NCBI GenBank assembly: GCA_029216955.1
Contig: JANAVB010015600.1
Coordinates: 39,659,398-39,723,397, forward strand
Direction: 5' to 3'
Length of the DNA: 64,000 bases
From: Iris pallida
Taxonomy: Eukaryota > Streptophyta > Magnoliopsida > Asparagales > Iridaceae
In this document: positions 34,296 to 46,070 of the stretch, one piece after another
How positions within the stretch are numbered: the first letter of the stretch is position 1
Layout of the letters: every line of letters begins with the position of its first letter
Program-made: the position numbers and the translations under genes
Notes under the pieces: generated by a model
Databases searched by the model: none
Told to the model about the DNA's origin: nothing
Seen by the model: only the letters and a program-made list of their open reading frames with translations

Positions 34296-35450
34296 ATTGT
34301 GAAGGCATAATATCAGAGTGTTTTTAACCCATCTTACCTGCTGTGTCTTCAATCAGCTGGCGCTTGAGACCTTTGGTGAACCGATCTGCTAAATTCTTCT
34401 GACTCCAAACATCCACTACGACAATTACTCCTCTTTTAGTAAGATCATTTATCGCCCTTTGCCTTAGACGCATATTCCTCTTCTTGCAATTGAAGAGGTC
34501 ATTCGATGCCACCGCTGCAGTCGCTTGGTTATCGCAGTATATCGGTACCGTTGATATCTGCGTACCAACTATTGGAAGATCATACATGAGCTCCCAAAGC
34601 TATTCTGCTTCATCCACTACAGCCGCCAGTGCATAGAACTCAGATTCTAAAGAAGTGTGAGACAACATAGTCTGTTTCTTCGACTCCACGATATAGCAGC
34701 TAAATCCATGAAGAAAATATATCCTCCTATGGACCTCTCACTCTCTACCTATGAGCACCAACTTGCATCGCTGAAGCCTTCTACTACTTTTGGATCTCCG
34801 CAGTAGCGCAGTGCATACTTCTGAGTCCTTTTGAGGTATATTATAGCCCTCTTCACAGCTTTCCAGTGCTCCACACCTGAATTGCTCATGAAGAAACTTA
34901 GCATCCCCACGGAAAAAGCTATGTCAGGCCTTGTGGCAGTAGTCACATACATCAAAATCTCGATGACACGTGAATACTCCAGTTGTTTGACGCTTTCCCT
35001 TGGATTTGGTTTCCGCTTCTTGTCACACCTATAAGGCGTATCGATTCCTAGAAAATTCTGATACCCATAGCGTGTGAGCATCTTCTTAATATAATGAGAC
35101 TGTGACAATGCCACTCCAGTTTTCGTCCGGATGATCTTTATCTGCAGGATAACATCAGCTTCCCCTAAGTCCTTCATGCTGAACTTAGATGAGAGAAACT
35201 TCTTCTCAGTGACACTTGCTAGATCTGTACCAAGATCAGCATGTCGTCCATGTACAGGCAAACAACAACTCCTCTCCCATCAGCGAACTTTGTATACACA
35301 TACTTGTCCATCTCGCTGACCCTGTAGCCGTTTGATCTTATTACTTTATCAAATTTCTCATGCCACATCTTGGGAGCCTTCTTCAGACCATACAGAGATT
35401 TTACCAACTTGTAGACTTTGCCTTTGAGGCCCTTGACGATGAATCCTTTT
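34296..35450 (-). pseudogene. Decayed copia C pol (RT C-terminal half and RNase H)
   Basis: Minus strand. It starts at the insertion point of gypsy G with GFIVKGLKGKVYKLVKSLYGLKKAPKMW split by one frameshift, then CLYMDDML near 35240. RT continues (KDLGEADVILQIKI) to about 34750. RNase H runs from about 34720 to 34324, with VPIYCDNQATAAVASN and a C-terminal KNLADRFTKGL. The final stop is at about 34324. Frameshifts near 34590-34750 and 35220 break the frame. It is a sister of element B. Confidence 0.82.
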
Positions 35451-37072
35451 TGTCACACCCACTTTTCATTTCAAGGGTATTTTGGTAATTTTTGATTATT
35501 TATTTATTTATTGAATTCATGTGATGATATGTGGTTTGGTTTATTGTCTGAGTAGTTTTGATGGGTTTAACTTAGCCAACCATGACCTGGAATCTTGATG
35601 CCATATTAGAATTAGATTTATTATCATTAGAATTAATTTAAAATTTATTAGTTATTTTTAGAGTGATTAATGGATTTTTTAGCCATTTTCTAGTAGCCTT
35701 TTTAAAGCCTTTTTGACTTGGGATTTACTAGAAACTTAGGAAGACCAGGCCCATGCATATAACCTAAACCTAATCCCCCTATACCTGGCCGGCCATAGGC
35801 AGCCCCTCCCATTCATTGCATTGCAGTTTGTAGCCTCCAAGAAACCCTAGATCTTCCCTCTTCCAAATTCCTAACTTTTGCATCCGGAGTCTGTTTCTTC
35901 TCAAACGAAGTCCGTCGTGCTCCTAGGAAGGAGAGGATCTTGCTGGAGCAGTGCTAGCAAGGTGGTGGAGGCGTTTGCTTGAGGTTACTCAACCGTTAGA
36001 ACGCTCGGGGAGTCCTTTGCATTGAGATCCTTGACTCTCAATAGGTAAATCCTAATCCAGTATAGGTTTTTCTGATTTTTCTTCATGGTAGTGAGCATCT
36101 AGGTATCCATTACCTGTAGGATCAATTTTGTCCAGTTTCGCATTCATTTGGTGTCCGTATCGAACACGTGTCGGCTGATATGCGTAGGTGTTCGATGAAA
36201 TGTCGCAATGAATTAAATTCTATTTTCTGTTAAATCTATTTACATATTTGATAGCCCTATACATGAGGATCACGACCCCATAAGTTTTGTCACGAATCGT
36301 ACTCGTGTCCGTGTCCAAACAGGACACGAACGCGCTGTACGGCAGGCCGCACGCGTGCCCTGCTGCTCGGGGGTGATTCCTCGACGCACAGGCCACGTAG
36401 TCGCATGAAAATTGACGTATAGGTGGGGGCCATGACTGAGATCACTCTCCCAAAGTTTCGTGAAGTTTCGTCGAGAAACGAAGGAGAAATCCCGTCGGCA
36501 TTGATCGCACACACGCGCGCGCGAGCGGGACAGCCGCTGCTGAAACGCGGTTCGCACAGACATGACACGATACGTGGACACGAATCAGGGTGTCCAACGT
36601 GTCGGACATGACACTTGACCGCACACTAACTCGACCTGTAGGTCGGGGATGTGTACGCCCAGGTGTACGCAAAGTTTCACGAGAGATGGATTAGAAACGA
36701 GCGAGAAATCGGGTTTGCATCGATTTTGTTCACGCGCATATCGGGTTTCCCGATACTCGTTCGCTACACACGATACGGACACGGTTTCGACCCGAGAAAT
36801 ACCCGAGCATGTCCCACATGTCGAGACTGCCCTATTTGCCAAGTTTCGTGGGTTAATTCTGAGTATTTTGAGTTTTGGGTCATTTTGTGAAAATTGGATT
36901 TTTTATTGAATTGAAATTTGAAGATTTATGTGATATTTTGATTTCTGAGTTTTATGGCGATAAATTCTTAGTTTTTGGTCCTTGGACATTGTTTGAGACT
37001 TGTGGGAATCGACTCATGGGGTTGATTCATATTTCTTGCCATTTTTAGACATTTATGGTGTTTTACCTATTA

Positions 37073-37158
<86 letters not shown>
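37073..37158. repeat. (TA)n microsatellite in LTR 1
   Basis: About 86 bp of TA. The equivalent tract in LTR 2 at 47852-47877 is only about 26 bp long. Confidence 0.95.
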
Positions 37159-37162
<4 letters not shown>

Positions 37163-37474
37163 TTCTTTAAATGCCTAATTTCGAAAATGTGTTTATGTGA
37201 GGGTCGAGGCTTTGATTTCAGACCTGGGAGCTTACTCCAGGTTCGAGATCGACCTTCGTTGGCTTTCTACTTGGTATATACCTATATCTCTATATAAGCC
37301 TATATGTATATATATAATCTATGTATTTTACTATTGATTGTAATATGCTATACCATAGAATACTCCCGTAGTCTCATATTATTGTGTTGCTCAGATTTAG
37401 ACTCCCTACCAGCAGCCCCAACATCGTTCACACTCACAAACAATGTTTTCCTTCCTAACTTATATATGTGTATA

Positions 37475-37731
<257 letters not shown>

Positions 37732-37740
37732 TTGTGATGA

Positions 37741-39498
37741 TATATATTCCCCTATATAAAAAATTGGGGAAGAAGGGGAAGCAGGCCCCCCTGATCGCCA
37801 CCCCCCCTTTTCCTCGTGGTCGGGTGGCCGGTGGGGTGGCCGGCCGGCTTCCCTGGACCGGCCGTGCCTCCGGGGGCCGTCCCCCATGGAGGCCCACGCC
37901 CTCCGCCCCTCGCCGGTTGGTCGGGCCAAGCCTTGCCGCCCCACCCCCCTCCTCCTGTGGGGAGTCCCCTTCCCCCTTGCCGGAGCTCCATCGACGGGCG
38001 TGTTCCCCCTATCTCCTCCTCCCCCCCTCGATGCCGACGTCATCCCCGACGACCTAGGCGCCATCGGTCTCCATGCCGGGAGTCCCCCACACCCTTTGGA
38101 GCCCATCCGGCCTCCTCCATCCTCGGCCCTCAGCCGGAGCCGAGCCTGGCTCCGCCAAGCTTGCCCCCATCCTTCCTGGCAGCCCACCCTCCCGTCGCCC
38201 CTAAAGCCGCGCCACCACCCCCCTCGTCGGCGGCGCCCATCTTTCCTTCTCGGAAGGGCACACCACTGTCCCCTCTCTGAAGCGGCCGCCTTCCCAGGCC
38301 GCTCACATCCTCGAGCCCCTCGCCCTCCGGCGGCCCTGGAGGATCCACCTCCCTCTCTCCAGCCTACGCTTCCGGCCCTGCGGGAGTTCCTCCCCTTCCT
38401 CCTGCTACGGCCCCCTCCCCGGCGTTCGTTGCTCTCCCCCCGGCGGCGGTGCTCACCCCCAGCGAGCCCCCTTCGTGGGCTCTCGTGGCAGCGCTGCAGC
38501 CTACGGCGCGCTCGCCGTCGACGGACCGCCTCCATGCGGCGACGTCGCCCCCCCCGGGAGCACCCCACCCTCCTCCTGCCCTGGCTCCCCCTCCGGAGAT
38601 AGCCCCTTCTCCTTCCCTGGTGACGTACAGCGGACCCCCTGCGACGATTTCCCCGCTCTTCAGCGATCCCTTCGCCGTATGCTGGCCTCTCGCCGGTAGT
38701 CGACCAGCGCCCGCCCGAAGGTCGAGCCCCCTGTCCCCTCCTAGGCGGTCTCCTTCGCCCGGCCCCTCCGGCCGCCACTGGCGCCTCCCCCGGCGGTTTA
38801 GCCGCCCCCCTCCCCCTGGAGGTCGAGCCCCCGCCTCCTCGGCCTCCGTCTGAGCCACCTTTGGGCTGGCCTTCCCGCCGGAGCCCTCATGTCTCTGGGT
38901 GGTGTGCTGGCGTTGGCTCCGGACCGCCTTCGCCCCCCCAGCCGGAGCCCCCATCCCAAATCCCCCTTTCGGCCTCCCCCGTCGGAGATCCGCCGTCGCC
39001 GGGCTACGCACGATAGTGGCCCTCGATCCGTGCGCCCTCCCTCGGGCAGCGCCCCCCCTCGGGCAGCGCCCCCTTCCACCTAGGGCTGTGTGCCCGCACC
39101 CACCCCTCGGAAGAGTGCCTGCCCCCCCTCGGGCCTTGTGCGTACGGGTCCTAGTCAACGCCTATTCGAATTTTGAATTCGGTTTCAAAAAAAAAAAATC
39201 CTACTTGGGCTGAGTGCCCACCCCCCCCCCCGGGCTGCGTACCCGTTCCCCCCTAGGGCCCCACGTTGCTGCGGTCAACGGGCCCTCATTTTAGGAAAAT
39301 TTGGGTTTCGAAATTTTGATATACCCCAAAATTTCGTTGCGTTTCGAAATTTTGGATGTTTCGAAATTTCGAAATTTCGAATTTCCACGTTTAGGTTTTT
39401 TCTTTCCTTGTTTTCCAGGGCCCTTTTGTGTCTTCTGGCCCTGCTACTGTCTGTATCGCGCTCCTGGAGCCCTTTTTCCTGTTCAATAAAATGATGTG

Positions 39499-39576
<78 letters not shown>

Positions 39577-39625
39577 CTCTGTAGTATCCTAACATTGCCC
39601 TTTATTTGGTATCCTAAAAAAAATC
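37741..39625 (+). mobile_element. LINE-like insert, GC-rich, in LTR 1
   Basis: It is flanked by TATATGAATTGTGATGA at 37724-37740 and 39626-39642. The GC-rich body starts with CCCCTATATAAAAAATTGGGG. It ends with GTTCAATAAAATGATGTG, a (TA)n tract, a short stretch and a run of A before the right duplication. An AATAAA-containing end followed by (TA)n is shared with the two LINE pieces in LTR 2. No RT is present. It may be a LINE 5' region with an internal deletion or another retroposed sequence. Overlapping long ORFs on both strands reflect GC content above all. Confidence 0.5.
39502..39574. repeat. (TA)n tail of the LTR 1 insert
   Basis: About 70 bp of TA follow the AATAAA signal of the insert. 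Confidence 0.95.
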
Positions 39626-39751
39626 TATATGAATTGTGATGAATGTATAAATATAAGTAATGTAATAATTTCTTGTGATATGACTATAGGAAGTGTTTGG
39701 ACAGATTGGGATCGTCGTTAGGAGCCTAGTTTGGTCGAATTGGACGACAAG

Positions 39752-39938
39752 TTGACGAAGTTGACAAAAGTCAACTTTGGGTCAAACTTGATCCAAATCG
39801 ACTCAAACGAACTCCGAATGACCCGAAAACTTGTGTATGACCTAGAAATTAGTAAATGGACTAGTTGACCTTGAGTTGACCAGGTTTGACCAGAGTTGAC
39901 CAGGTTTGACCAGAGTTGACCGAGGGTTGACTTTGACC
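39752..39938 (+). promoter_or_regulatory. W-box array upstream of the LTR 1 TATA box
   Basis: TTGAC occurs at 39752, 39761, 39865, 39876, 39886, 39896, 39906, 39916, 39927 and 39933. GTCAA, its complement, occurs at 39770 and 39781. Five steps in the middle are 10 or 11 bp. Most are TTGACC, matching the W-box core TTGAC(C/T) bound by WRKY factors. The array ends about 80 bp before the TATA box, a normal place for enhancer elements. Confidence 0.6.
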
Positions 39939-40018
39939 TAGAAGGACCTAGAATCATGTAGAAGTGCATTGTAGGCATTCCTTATGATATGTTAGATCTT
40001 GTTATGACTTGTGGTTGT

Positions 40019-40026
40019 TATAAATA
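40019..40026 (+). promoter_or_regulatory. TATA box of LTR 1
   Basis: TATAAATA is followed by GGTTTACATCACTCCAG, with transcription expected to start near 40050. The donor-like CAGGCGAGTACATTCTCT follows at 40079. In LTR 2 the box has lost bases (TTTTAATAGG at 52157-52166). Confidence 0.6.
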
Positions 40027-40078
40027 GGTTTACATCACTCCAGTACAGTTACACATTCTCATCAGGAGCTTAGATTGT

Positions 40079-40095
40079 CAGGCGAGTACATTCTC
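40079..40095 (+). promoter_or_regulatory. Donor-like motif in LTR 1 leader
   Basis: CAG|GCGAGTACATTCTCT. In LTR 2 the same place reads CAG|GTGAGTACATTCTCT, a standard donor. A matching acceptor, CTGTCTTTAG, ends at 41387, one base before the gag ATG. Confidence 0.45.
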
Positions 40096-41144
40096 TAACC
40101 GTTTCATTCTTGCTTGGGCATATTTACTTGTTATAGACTAGTTTACTTGTTGTTGTCACGATATATCACGGATTAGTACTATATGGATCTCTTCATGCGA
40201 TGTTATCCCCTCGGATACATCGGGTATATTGTGCTTATGTACTTTATCATGTGCATCGTCTACTCATTGTATTCGTACTTGTTCATGTATACTCATGTGA
40301 CATTCATGTACACTCATGATCATGTGAGCCTTCATGTATAACCCAGTATCATGTGGACTAGCTATCCATGTGACGCACTACTTTTATGTGCAATAACATA
40401 ACCTGGACAGATCCTTGTGTACTAATTGGGGCAGGGGAGCATTTATTTGGTTATGTGATCTACACCCTTTTCCTGTATAACTCCAAACTAGATTTAAGTC
40501 ATGTATAACCTAAGCCAGTTTACATAACCATATTATGCTCTACATCACGTAGTTAGTTCAGTTCTTTATTATATCCTGGATATCTATTTTCCTATATCAT
40601 GTTCTCTCTTTTACAATCTTATTTCCTTATCGGCAATTCATGTATATTATTCTATAGCTTGTTTTATATTTCCTTTCATGTTATGAACTGTGTGAGAGAT
40701 ATGTATTCGTTCCTGTCCTGACTGGACCTGTTGAAATATTATAGATGATGAGGATTGCTGTGACACTTACTATGGAGCAGGCCTAGTTGACACAGGTGAT
40801 CTGGACCCTCAGCAGGATCCAGTAGTCGCTGAGGACTTGCCTTGAGTTAGATTAGACTTATATCATCTTTTAGTTATGAGACTTTGTGATTGTATTAAGA
40901 CTTGTATGGTGTGGTTTACACCGAGATTTATATTTATATTATAACTCTCTGCTGTGATTATCTTTCTTCCATTCTGTCTTAGTTATTGTGATTAAGTATT
41001 ACCATTTATATATTATTCTCCATTCGGAGTATTTCCTAGACTATGTTAGATGTTGGACCCAGGACAGTGTTCTACCGCTGACACTGCGGCGTAGGCTGGA
41101 CGTACCCACGCCTCGTGCCCTTACACTAGGTGTAGGTCGTGACA

Positions 41145-41388
41145 CATTTTTAGTGGTGGCCCATGCAGGTCCCCAATCATAACTAGTGTGATTTCGTAAT
41201 GGTACTCGAACTAGAGTATCATTACAGCCTGCAGTAGGATATAGGATATAAGTTAAGGTACTCAATCACATTAGGAAAACTCTTATTTAATTCTTGCTGT
41301 TAATTGTCTCCTTTTGAAAACAATTGTCCTCCTTTGATGATTTCGCTTCTTTTTCAGTAATTGATTCCTTGTTTGATCTGTCTTTAGG
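41145..41388 (+). other. Leader of gypsy G copy 1 with candidate primer site
   Basis: TGGTGGCCCATGCAGG at 41154-41169 is the candidate primer-binding site. The remainder is untranslated leader ending in a pyrimidine tract and TTTAG before the gag start. Confidence 0.5.
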
Positions 41389-42660
41389 ATGGTGGAGACA
41401 CGATCGCAGCGCTCTGGTCTTAGGGATACCGCTGAGGGGTCTGCCACTTCTTGCCCGATTCAGCAGGACCCAGGGACCACAGTACCTCTTGTTCCAGCTC
41501 AGGTGGGCCCGTTTGTAACTTTTGGGGGTGCTCCTCCACCGGTTCCGAGGACTACCCCAGGAGTTCAGGGGATGCTACCACCATCGCCCCAGGGGACAGT
41601 TTATGTTGCGCAGTTCTTCGCCTTCATGCAGCAGATGATGGAGACGCAGCGACACTAGGCAGAGGACATGAGGCAGGGCATTGACAATGCCCATCAGTTA
41701 GCGATGGTGGCAGTAGAGAGGGTGGCTGCCCAACCCCAAGAAGGGCACATCCAGCTATACCAGTCGACTCCAGGTATTCAGGATTTCCAGAAGATGAGGC
41801 TGCGAGACTTCAAGGGTACCACGGGTATCCTATATGCCGACGATTGGATCGAGCATATAGAGGAGATCTTCCGTCTCGCGAAGATACTGGCTAGACTCCA
41901 GGTGAAAGCCGCGGGCAGTCAGATACAGGACCTTGCCTGCACTTGGTACCAGACCGACCCCAGGGTTGGTACTACGGGAAAAACTTGGGAGGCTTTTAAG
42001 AAGCTTTTCAAGGAGAAGTTCTTCCCCGACATCGCACTTGGCGCGTTGGAGACGCAGTTTGAGAACCTGGTTCAAAGGAACCAGACAGTAGAGGAGTACG
42101 TCGGAGAGTTCTGCCGCCTGGGTAGATTTGTGGAGGGCCTTAGCGAGATAGCGAAGGCTAGAAGGTTCAGGAAGGGCTTGGTTAAGGAAGTCAAGTCCTT
42201 AACCAAGAGCAACAAGAATGCTATATTCGAGGAGATTTTGATGGGAGCTATGGCAACGGAGGATGATCTGGAACTGAAGACGAAGAGAGGTCGAGATTCA
42301 CACGGAGCCAGTGGCAGTGGGGGCCCAGCCAAGAGGCCTCACTATCAACAGCAGCAGCAGCATCAGCGAAAGCCATTTCAGCAGAAGCAGTTTCAGCAGG
42401 CACCAAGACAGCAGCAGACCATCAGTTGTACCTTTTGCAAGAAGCTGGGGCATGTATAGAATGAGTGCAGGAAGAGGCTCGGCAAGTGCCTACTTTTTGG
42501 TACAGCAGAGCACCAGTTGAAGGATTGTCCCATGGCTGCGGGACGTACAGCTCAGGGGGCAGGAGCCAAGGCCCCAGTAGTGCACAGAAAGGACCACTGC
42601 CGACCCATCAGCAGAAGTTCATTCTGCACCAGCCGTAGGCCAGAGGAGGTCAGCAGGGAC
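41389..42660 (+). pseudogene. Gypsy G copy 1 gag
   Basis: The ATG at 41389 (MVETRSQRSG) is conserved in copy 2. The Retrotrans_gag-type core is at about 41770-42130 (WIEHIEEIFRL, WEAFKKLFKEKFFP, VEEYVGEFCRL). A Gln-rich linker is at 42340-42420. The first zinc knuckle, CTFCKKLGHV(stop)NEC, has a TAG at 42457-42459 where copy 2 has Trp. The second knuckle, CLLFGTAEHQLKDC, has one Cys changed to Phe. Other in-frame TAG codons are at 41656 and 42636. Gag would form the virus-like particle; this copy cannot be made whole. Confidence 0.85.
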
Positions 42661-45600
42661 GAGCTTTCGCTATAGCAGATGAGGAGTCCGAGCCAATAGG
42701 AGATCTTATAGCAGGTTCTGTTCTTATTGACTCTTTTCTCGCATTCGTATTATTTGATTCGGGTGCTTCCCATTGCTTTGTGTCTATATCATTTGCCATT
42801 AGACACCAGCTTTCTTCTGAACCATTGCCCAGGACTTGTAAGATCACGACTGGGGGTGGTATTATCCTCGTCTGTGATGTTTGCAAGGATCGAAGAGTTG
42901 TTTTGTGAGGCCAAAAATTGGATGTGAGTCTGCTCGTAATGCCATTACCGAACTATGATATTGTACTCGGAATGGATTGGTTGAGCAGACACCATGCCAG
43001 TATAGATTATCGTGGTGGTAGAGTTATTTTTAGCATGCCAGGAGAGCCAGAGTTTGAGTTCACCAGGCGGGAGACAGAGCAGAGCAGCGGTGTTTTCTGC
43101 GGAGTTTCAGCGGAGGAGCAGAGCGTGCCACATCCATTGATAGCTAAGTTTATGGATGTATTTCCGGAGGAGTTGCCAGGGTTGCCTCCGGACAGGGATG
43201 TGGAGTTCTCTATAGACTTGGTACCCGGTACAGAGCCAATATCTCAGCATGTCTATAGAGTGAACAACAGTGAGCTTGTGGAGTTGAAGAAGCAGGTGGA
43301 TGAGTTGCAGGACAAAGGCTTCATCCGATCGAGTTCTTCACCGTAGGGTGCGCCAGTACTCTTTGTACCAAAGAAGGATGGGTCGGTATGGATGTGTATC
43401 GACTACAGGGCACTCAACAGTCTCACGATCAAGAACAAGTACCCGCTGTCGAAGATCGATGACCTGTCAGTTGAGCGGAGCGAAGGTATTCTCCAAAATT
43501 GATCTGAGGTCAGGTTATCATCAGGTGAAGGTGAAGAAGGAGGATATTCCGAAGACATCTTTCAGGACTCGGTATCGCCAGTTTGAGTTCATAGTAATGC
43601 CGTTTGGGTTAACTAACGCCCCAACGGTGTTCATGAACTTGATGAACAATGTGTTCCACCAGTACTTGAACAAGTTCATGGTGGTGTTCATCGATGACAT
43701 CTTGGTGTATTCGAAGACCCCAGAGGAGCATGAGGAGCATTTGAGGGTGGTTCTGGAGACTCTCAGGAAAGAGTAGCTTTACGTCAAGCTCTCAAAGTGT
43801 GAGTTCTTCTTGGATCGAGTTGATTTCCTAGGTCATGTGGTGATTGGAAATGGGATATCAGTCGACCCGAATAAGATCAGAGCAGTCGAGGCATGGACAG
43901 CACCGAGTTCAGTTGCAGAGATCAGGAGCTTTCTGGGATTGGCAGGATACTACAGGAGGTTTGTTCAGGATTTCTTCCGGATTGCAGAGCCATTGACTAG
44001 GCTGACCCGGAAGGACGCAGAGTTTATCTGGTCAAAGGAGTATCAGGTTGCTTTTGATGAGTTGAAGAAGCGACTGACGATAGCCCCAATTTTGATATTG
44101 CCATCAGGATCGGGAGGGTTCACTATCTACAGTGACGCCTCAGGAAAGGGTTTGGGTTGTGTCTTGCAGCAGCATGGGTAGGTGATTGCCTATGCATCTA
44201 GACAGTTACGTCCGCATGAGAAGAACTACGCTACCCATGATTTGGAGTTGGCGGCAGTTATCTTTGCTCTAAAGCTGTAGAAGCACTATCTATACGGAGA
44301 GCGTGTGGAGATCTTCACAGACCACAACAGCTTGAAGTATGTGTTTACACAGAAGGAGCTCAACATGAGGCCGTGTAGATGGTTGGAGTTAATGAAGGAC
44401 ATCGACATTTTATTGTAGTACCATCCAGGGAAGGCCACCGATGCCTTGAGTAGGTATCCGGTAGCTATGTGTTTGATGATAGATTGTCACTTATTAGCAG
44501 ATTTGGTGAGCTTGGGGATCGAGGTAATCGTGCCAGGAGTTCAGATGCAGATATGGGGCCTTCAGATTCAGTCAGACTTGATGGAGAGGATCAAGTCAGC
44601 TCAGTTCGACGATGTTACTCTGCGGTGTAGCCGAGAGCAGGTTCGAGCAGGATTGGTGGATGAGGAGTTCGTCATTGCAGAGGACGGCATATTGAGGCAC
44701 GGTTCCAGACTTTGTGTGCCTAGCGGAGAGCTTCGGGAGCAGGTCATGCAGGAGACCCATCGCTCTCTGTACTCTATGCATCCAGGTGCCAACAAAATGT
44801 ATAGAGATTTGAAGGAGCATGTATGGTGGTATGGGATGAAGCGGGAAGTAGCACGCTTCGTAGCCAGGTGTCTAGTCTGTCAGCAGGTTAAGGCAGAGAG
44901 GCAGAGGCCAGGAGGACTGTTGTAGCCATTGCCCATCCCGGAGTAGAAGTGGGAGCACATTACGATGGATTTTGTTTTTGGATTGTCGCGTTCACTAGGA
45001 GGGAAGGACGCGATTTGGGTCATCGTAGATAGGTTGACCAAATCGGTCCACTTTTTACCATTTAAAGTGGGGACGTCTACTGAGAAGCTAGCAAAGATGT
45101 ATATGCGGCAGATTGTCAGGATACACGGAGTTTCGGTGAGCATTGTCTCGGATCGGAATAGTCGCTTTACTTCCTATTTCTGGCGGAGTCTGTAGACTAG
45201 TTTGGGCACTCAGCTCAAATTCAGTACTGCATACCACCCATAGACGGACGGACAGTCAGAGAGGACTATTCAGACTCTCGAGGACATGCTGCGGACTTAT
45301 GTTCTGGATTTTGGAGGATCCTGGGAGAATCACCTGCACTTAGTGGAGTTTGTTTACAACAACAGTTTTCAGGCCAGCATTGGGATGTCACTATTTGAGG
45401 CACTGTACGGACGCGTGACGAAGGACAGACAGCGACATTGGGCCGACAGCCACCGGAGACCTTTGCAGTTTGAGGTACAGCTTAGACTTAGGATTAGAAT
45501 CTTGTTGTTTGTGATTTTTGGTTGATCATGTGATTGTTATAGTTAAGATGAGACCATGTTTGTGCCAGGTTGGTGATCTGGTGTTCTTGAGGATATCTCC

Positions 45601-45988
45601 GACGTGTGGTACTATCCGCTTTGGTGGAGGTGGAAAGCTTAGTCCGCGTTTCATCGGACCTTTCGTTGTCAGCGAAAGAGTTGATGATGTGTCATACAGA
45701 CAGGACTTGTGCCCTGTATTATAGGGAGTATACAACGTATTTCATATGTCGCAGCTGAGACGGTACGTGTCAGATCCCAGCCTTGTACTGGATCATTCCG
45801 AGATTGAGGTGGGCCCTACTCTCAGTTATCCAGAGCAGCCTGTGGAGATTCTGGATCGACGAGAGAAGGTGTTGAGGAACCAGACGATATCCTTGGTTCG
45901 CGTATCATGGAGGCATCACTCTCCAGGTGAGTCTACCTGGGAGAGGGAGGATGAGATGAGCGAGCAATACCCTTATCTTTTCCAGTCT
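42661..45988 (+). pseudogene. Gypsy G copy 1 pol (PR, RT, RNase H, IN, chromodomain-like tail)
   Basis: The protease with LFDSGASH is at about 42748. The PR-RT linker YDIVLGMDWLS is at about 42956, and RT starts near 43150 with [16 protein letters not shown]. The RT catalytic box FIDDILVYS is at about 43690. RNase H with [11 protein letters not shown] is at about 44127 and [14 protein letters not shown] near 44320. The integrase HHCC domain is at 44740-44890, and the DDE core with IVDRLTKS, SIVSDRN and [10 protein letters not shown] runs from 44965 to 45290. The tail at 45830-45960 is chromodomain-like. There are in-frame stops at 43344, 43774, 44179, 44278, 44416, 44923, 44944, 45193, 45241 and 45722. 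A frameshift lies near 43465 and a deletion in integrase near 45413. A candidate intron is at 45475-45568. Confidence 0.88.
45475..45568 (+). other. Candidate 94-bp intron in integrase, copy 1
   Basis: Between QFE and VGDLVFL, codons that are contiguous in other gypsy integrases, lie 94 bp starting GTACAGC and ending GTGCCAG. The length is not a multiple of three, and the segment has stops in every frame tested. Removing it at GT and AG restores the frame in phase 0. The same 94-bp segment is present in copy 2. Confidence 0.6.
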
Positions 45989-46070
45989 TGAGGTATGACT
46001 TCCTATCCTTTCTATCCTTTCAGTTTTGTCTTTAATTTCGAGGACAAAATTATTTTAAGGGGGGTAGACT
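45989..46070 (+). other. 3' end and polypurine tract of copy 1
   Basis: The stop is followed by about 65 bp ending TTTCGAGGACAAAATTATTT and the purine tract AAGGGGGGTAGA, directly before LTR 2. Confidence 0.75.

Larger units (their letters stand above)
29153..35450 (-). mobile_element. Ty1/copia element C, minus strand, with three insertions
   Basis: On the minus strand the order is RT (right), RNase H, a long 3' untranslated region with tandem repeats, a polypurine tract at 29683-29696 and an LTR. Insertions are solo LTR F (30196-33037), a CACTA element (33530-34292) and gypsy array G from 35451 to beyond the window. The rest of pol would lie right of the window. Confidence 0.8.

Noticed and set aside
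36270..36909. ORFs of 76-103 codons in the GACACG-rich part of LTR 1, with relatives in LTR 2 and LTR 3
   Set aside because: They recur in the sister LTRs because the DNA is homologous, in more than one frame and on both strands. No single frame is favoured.
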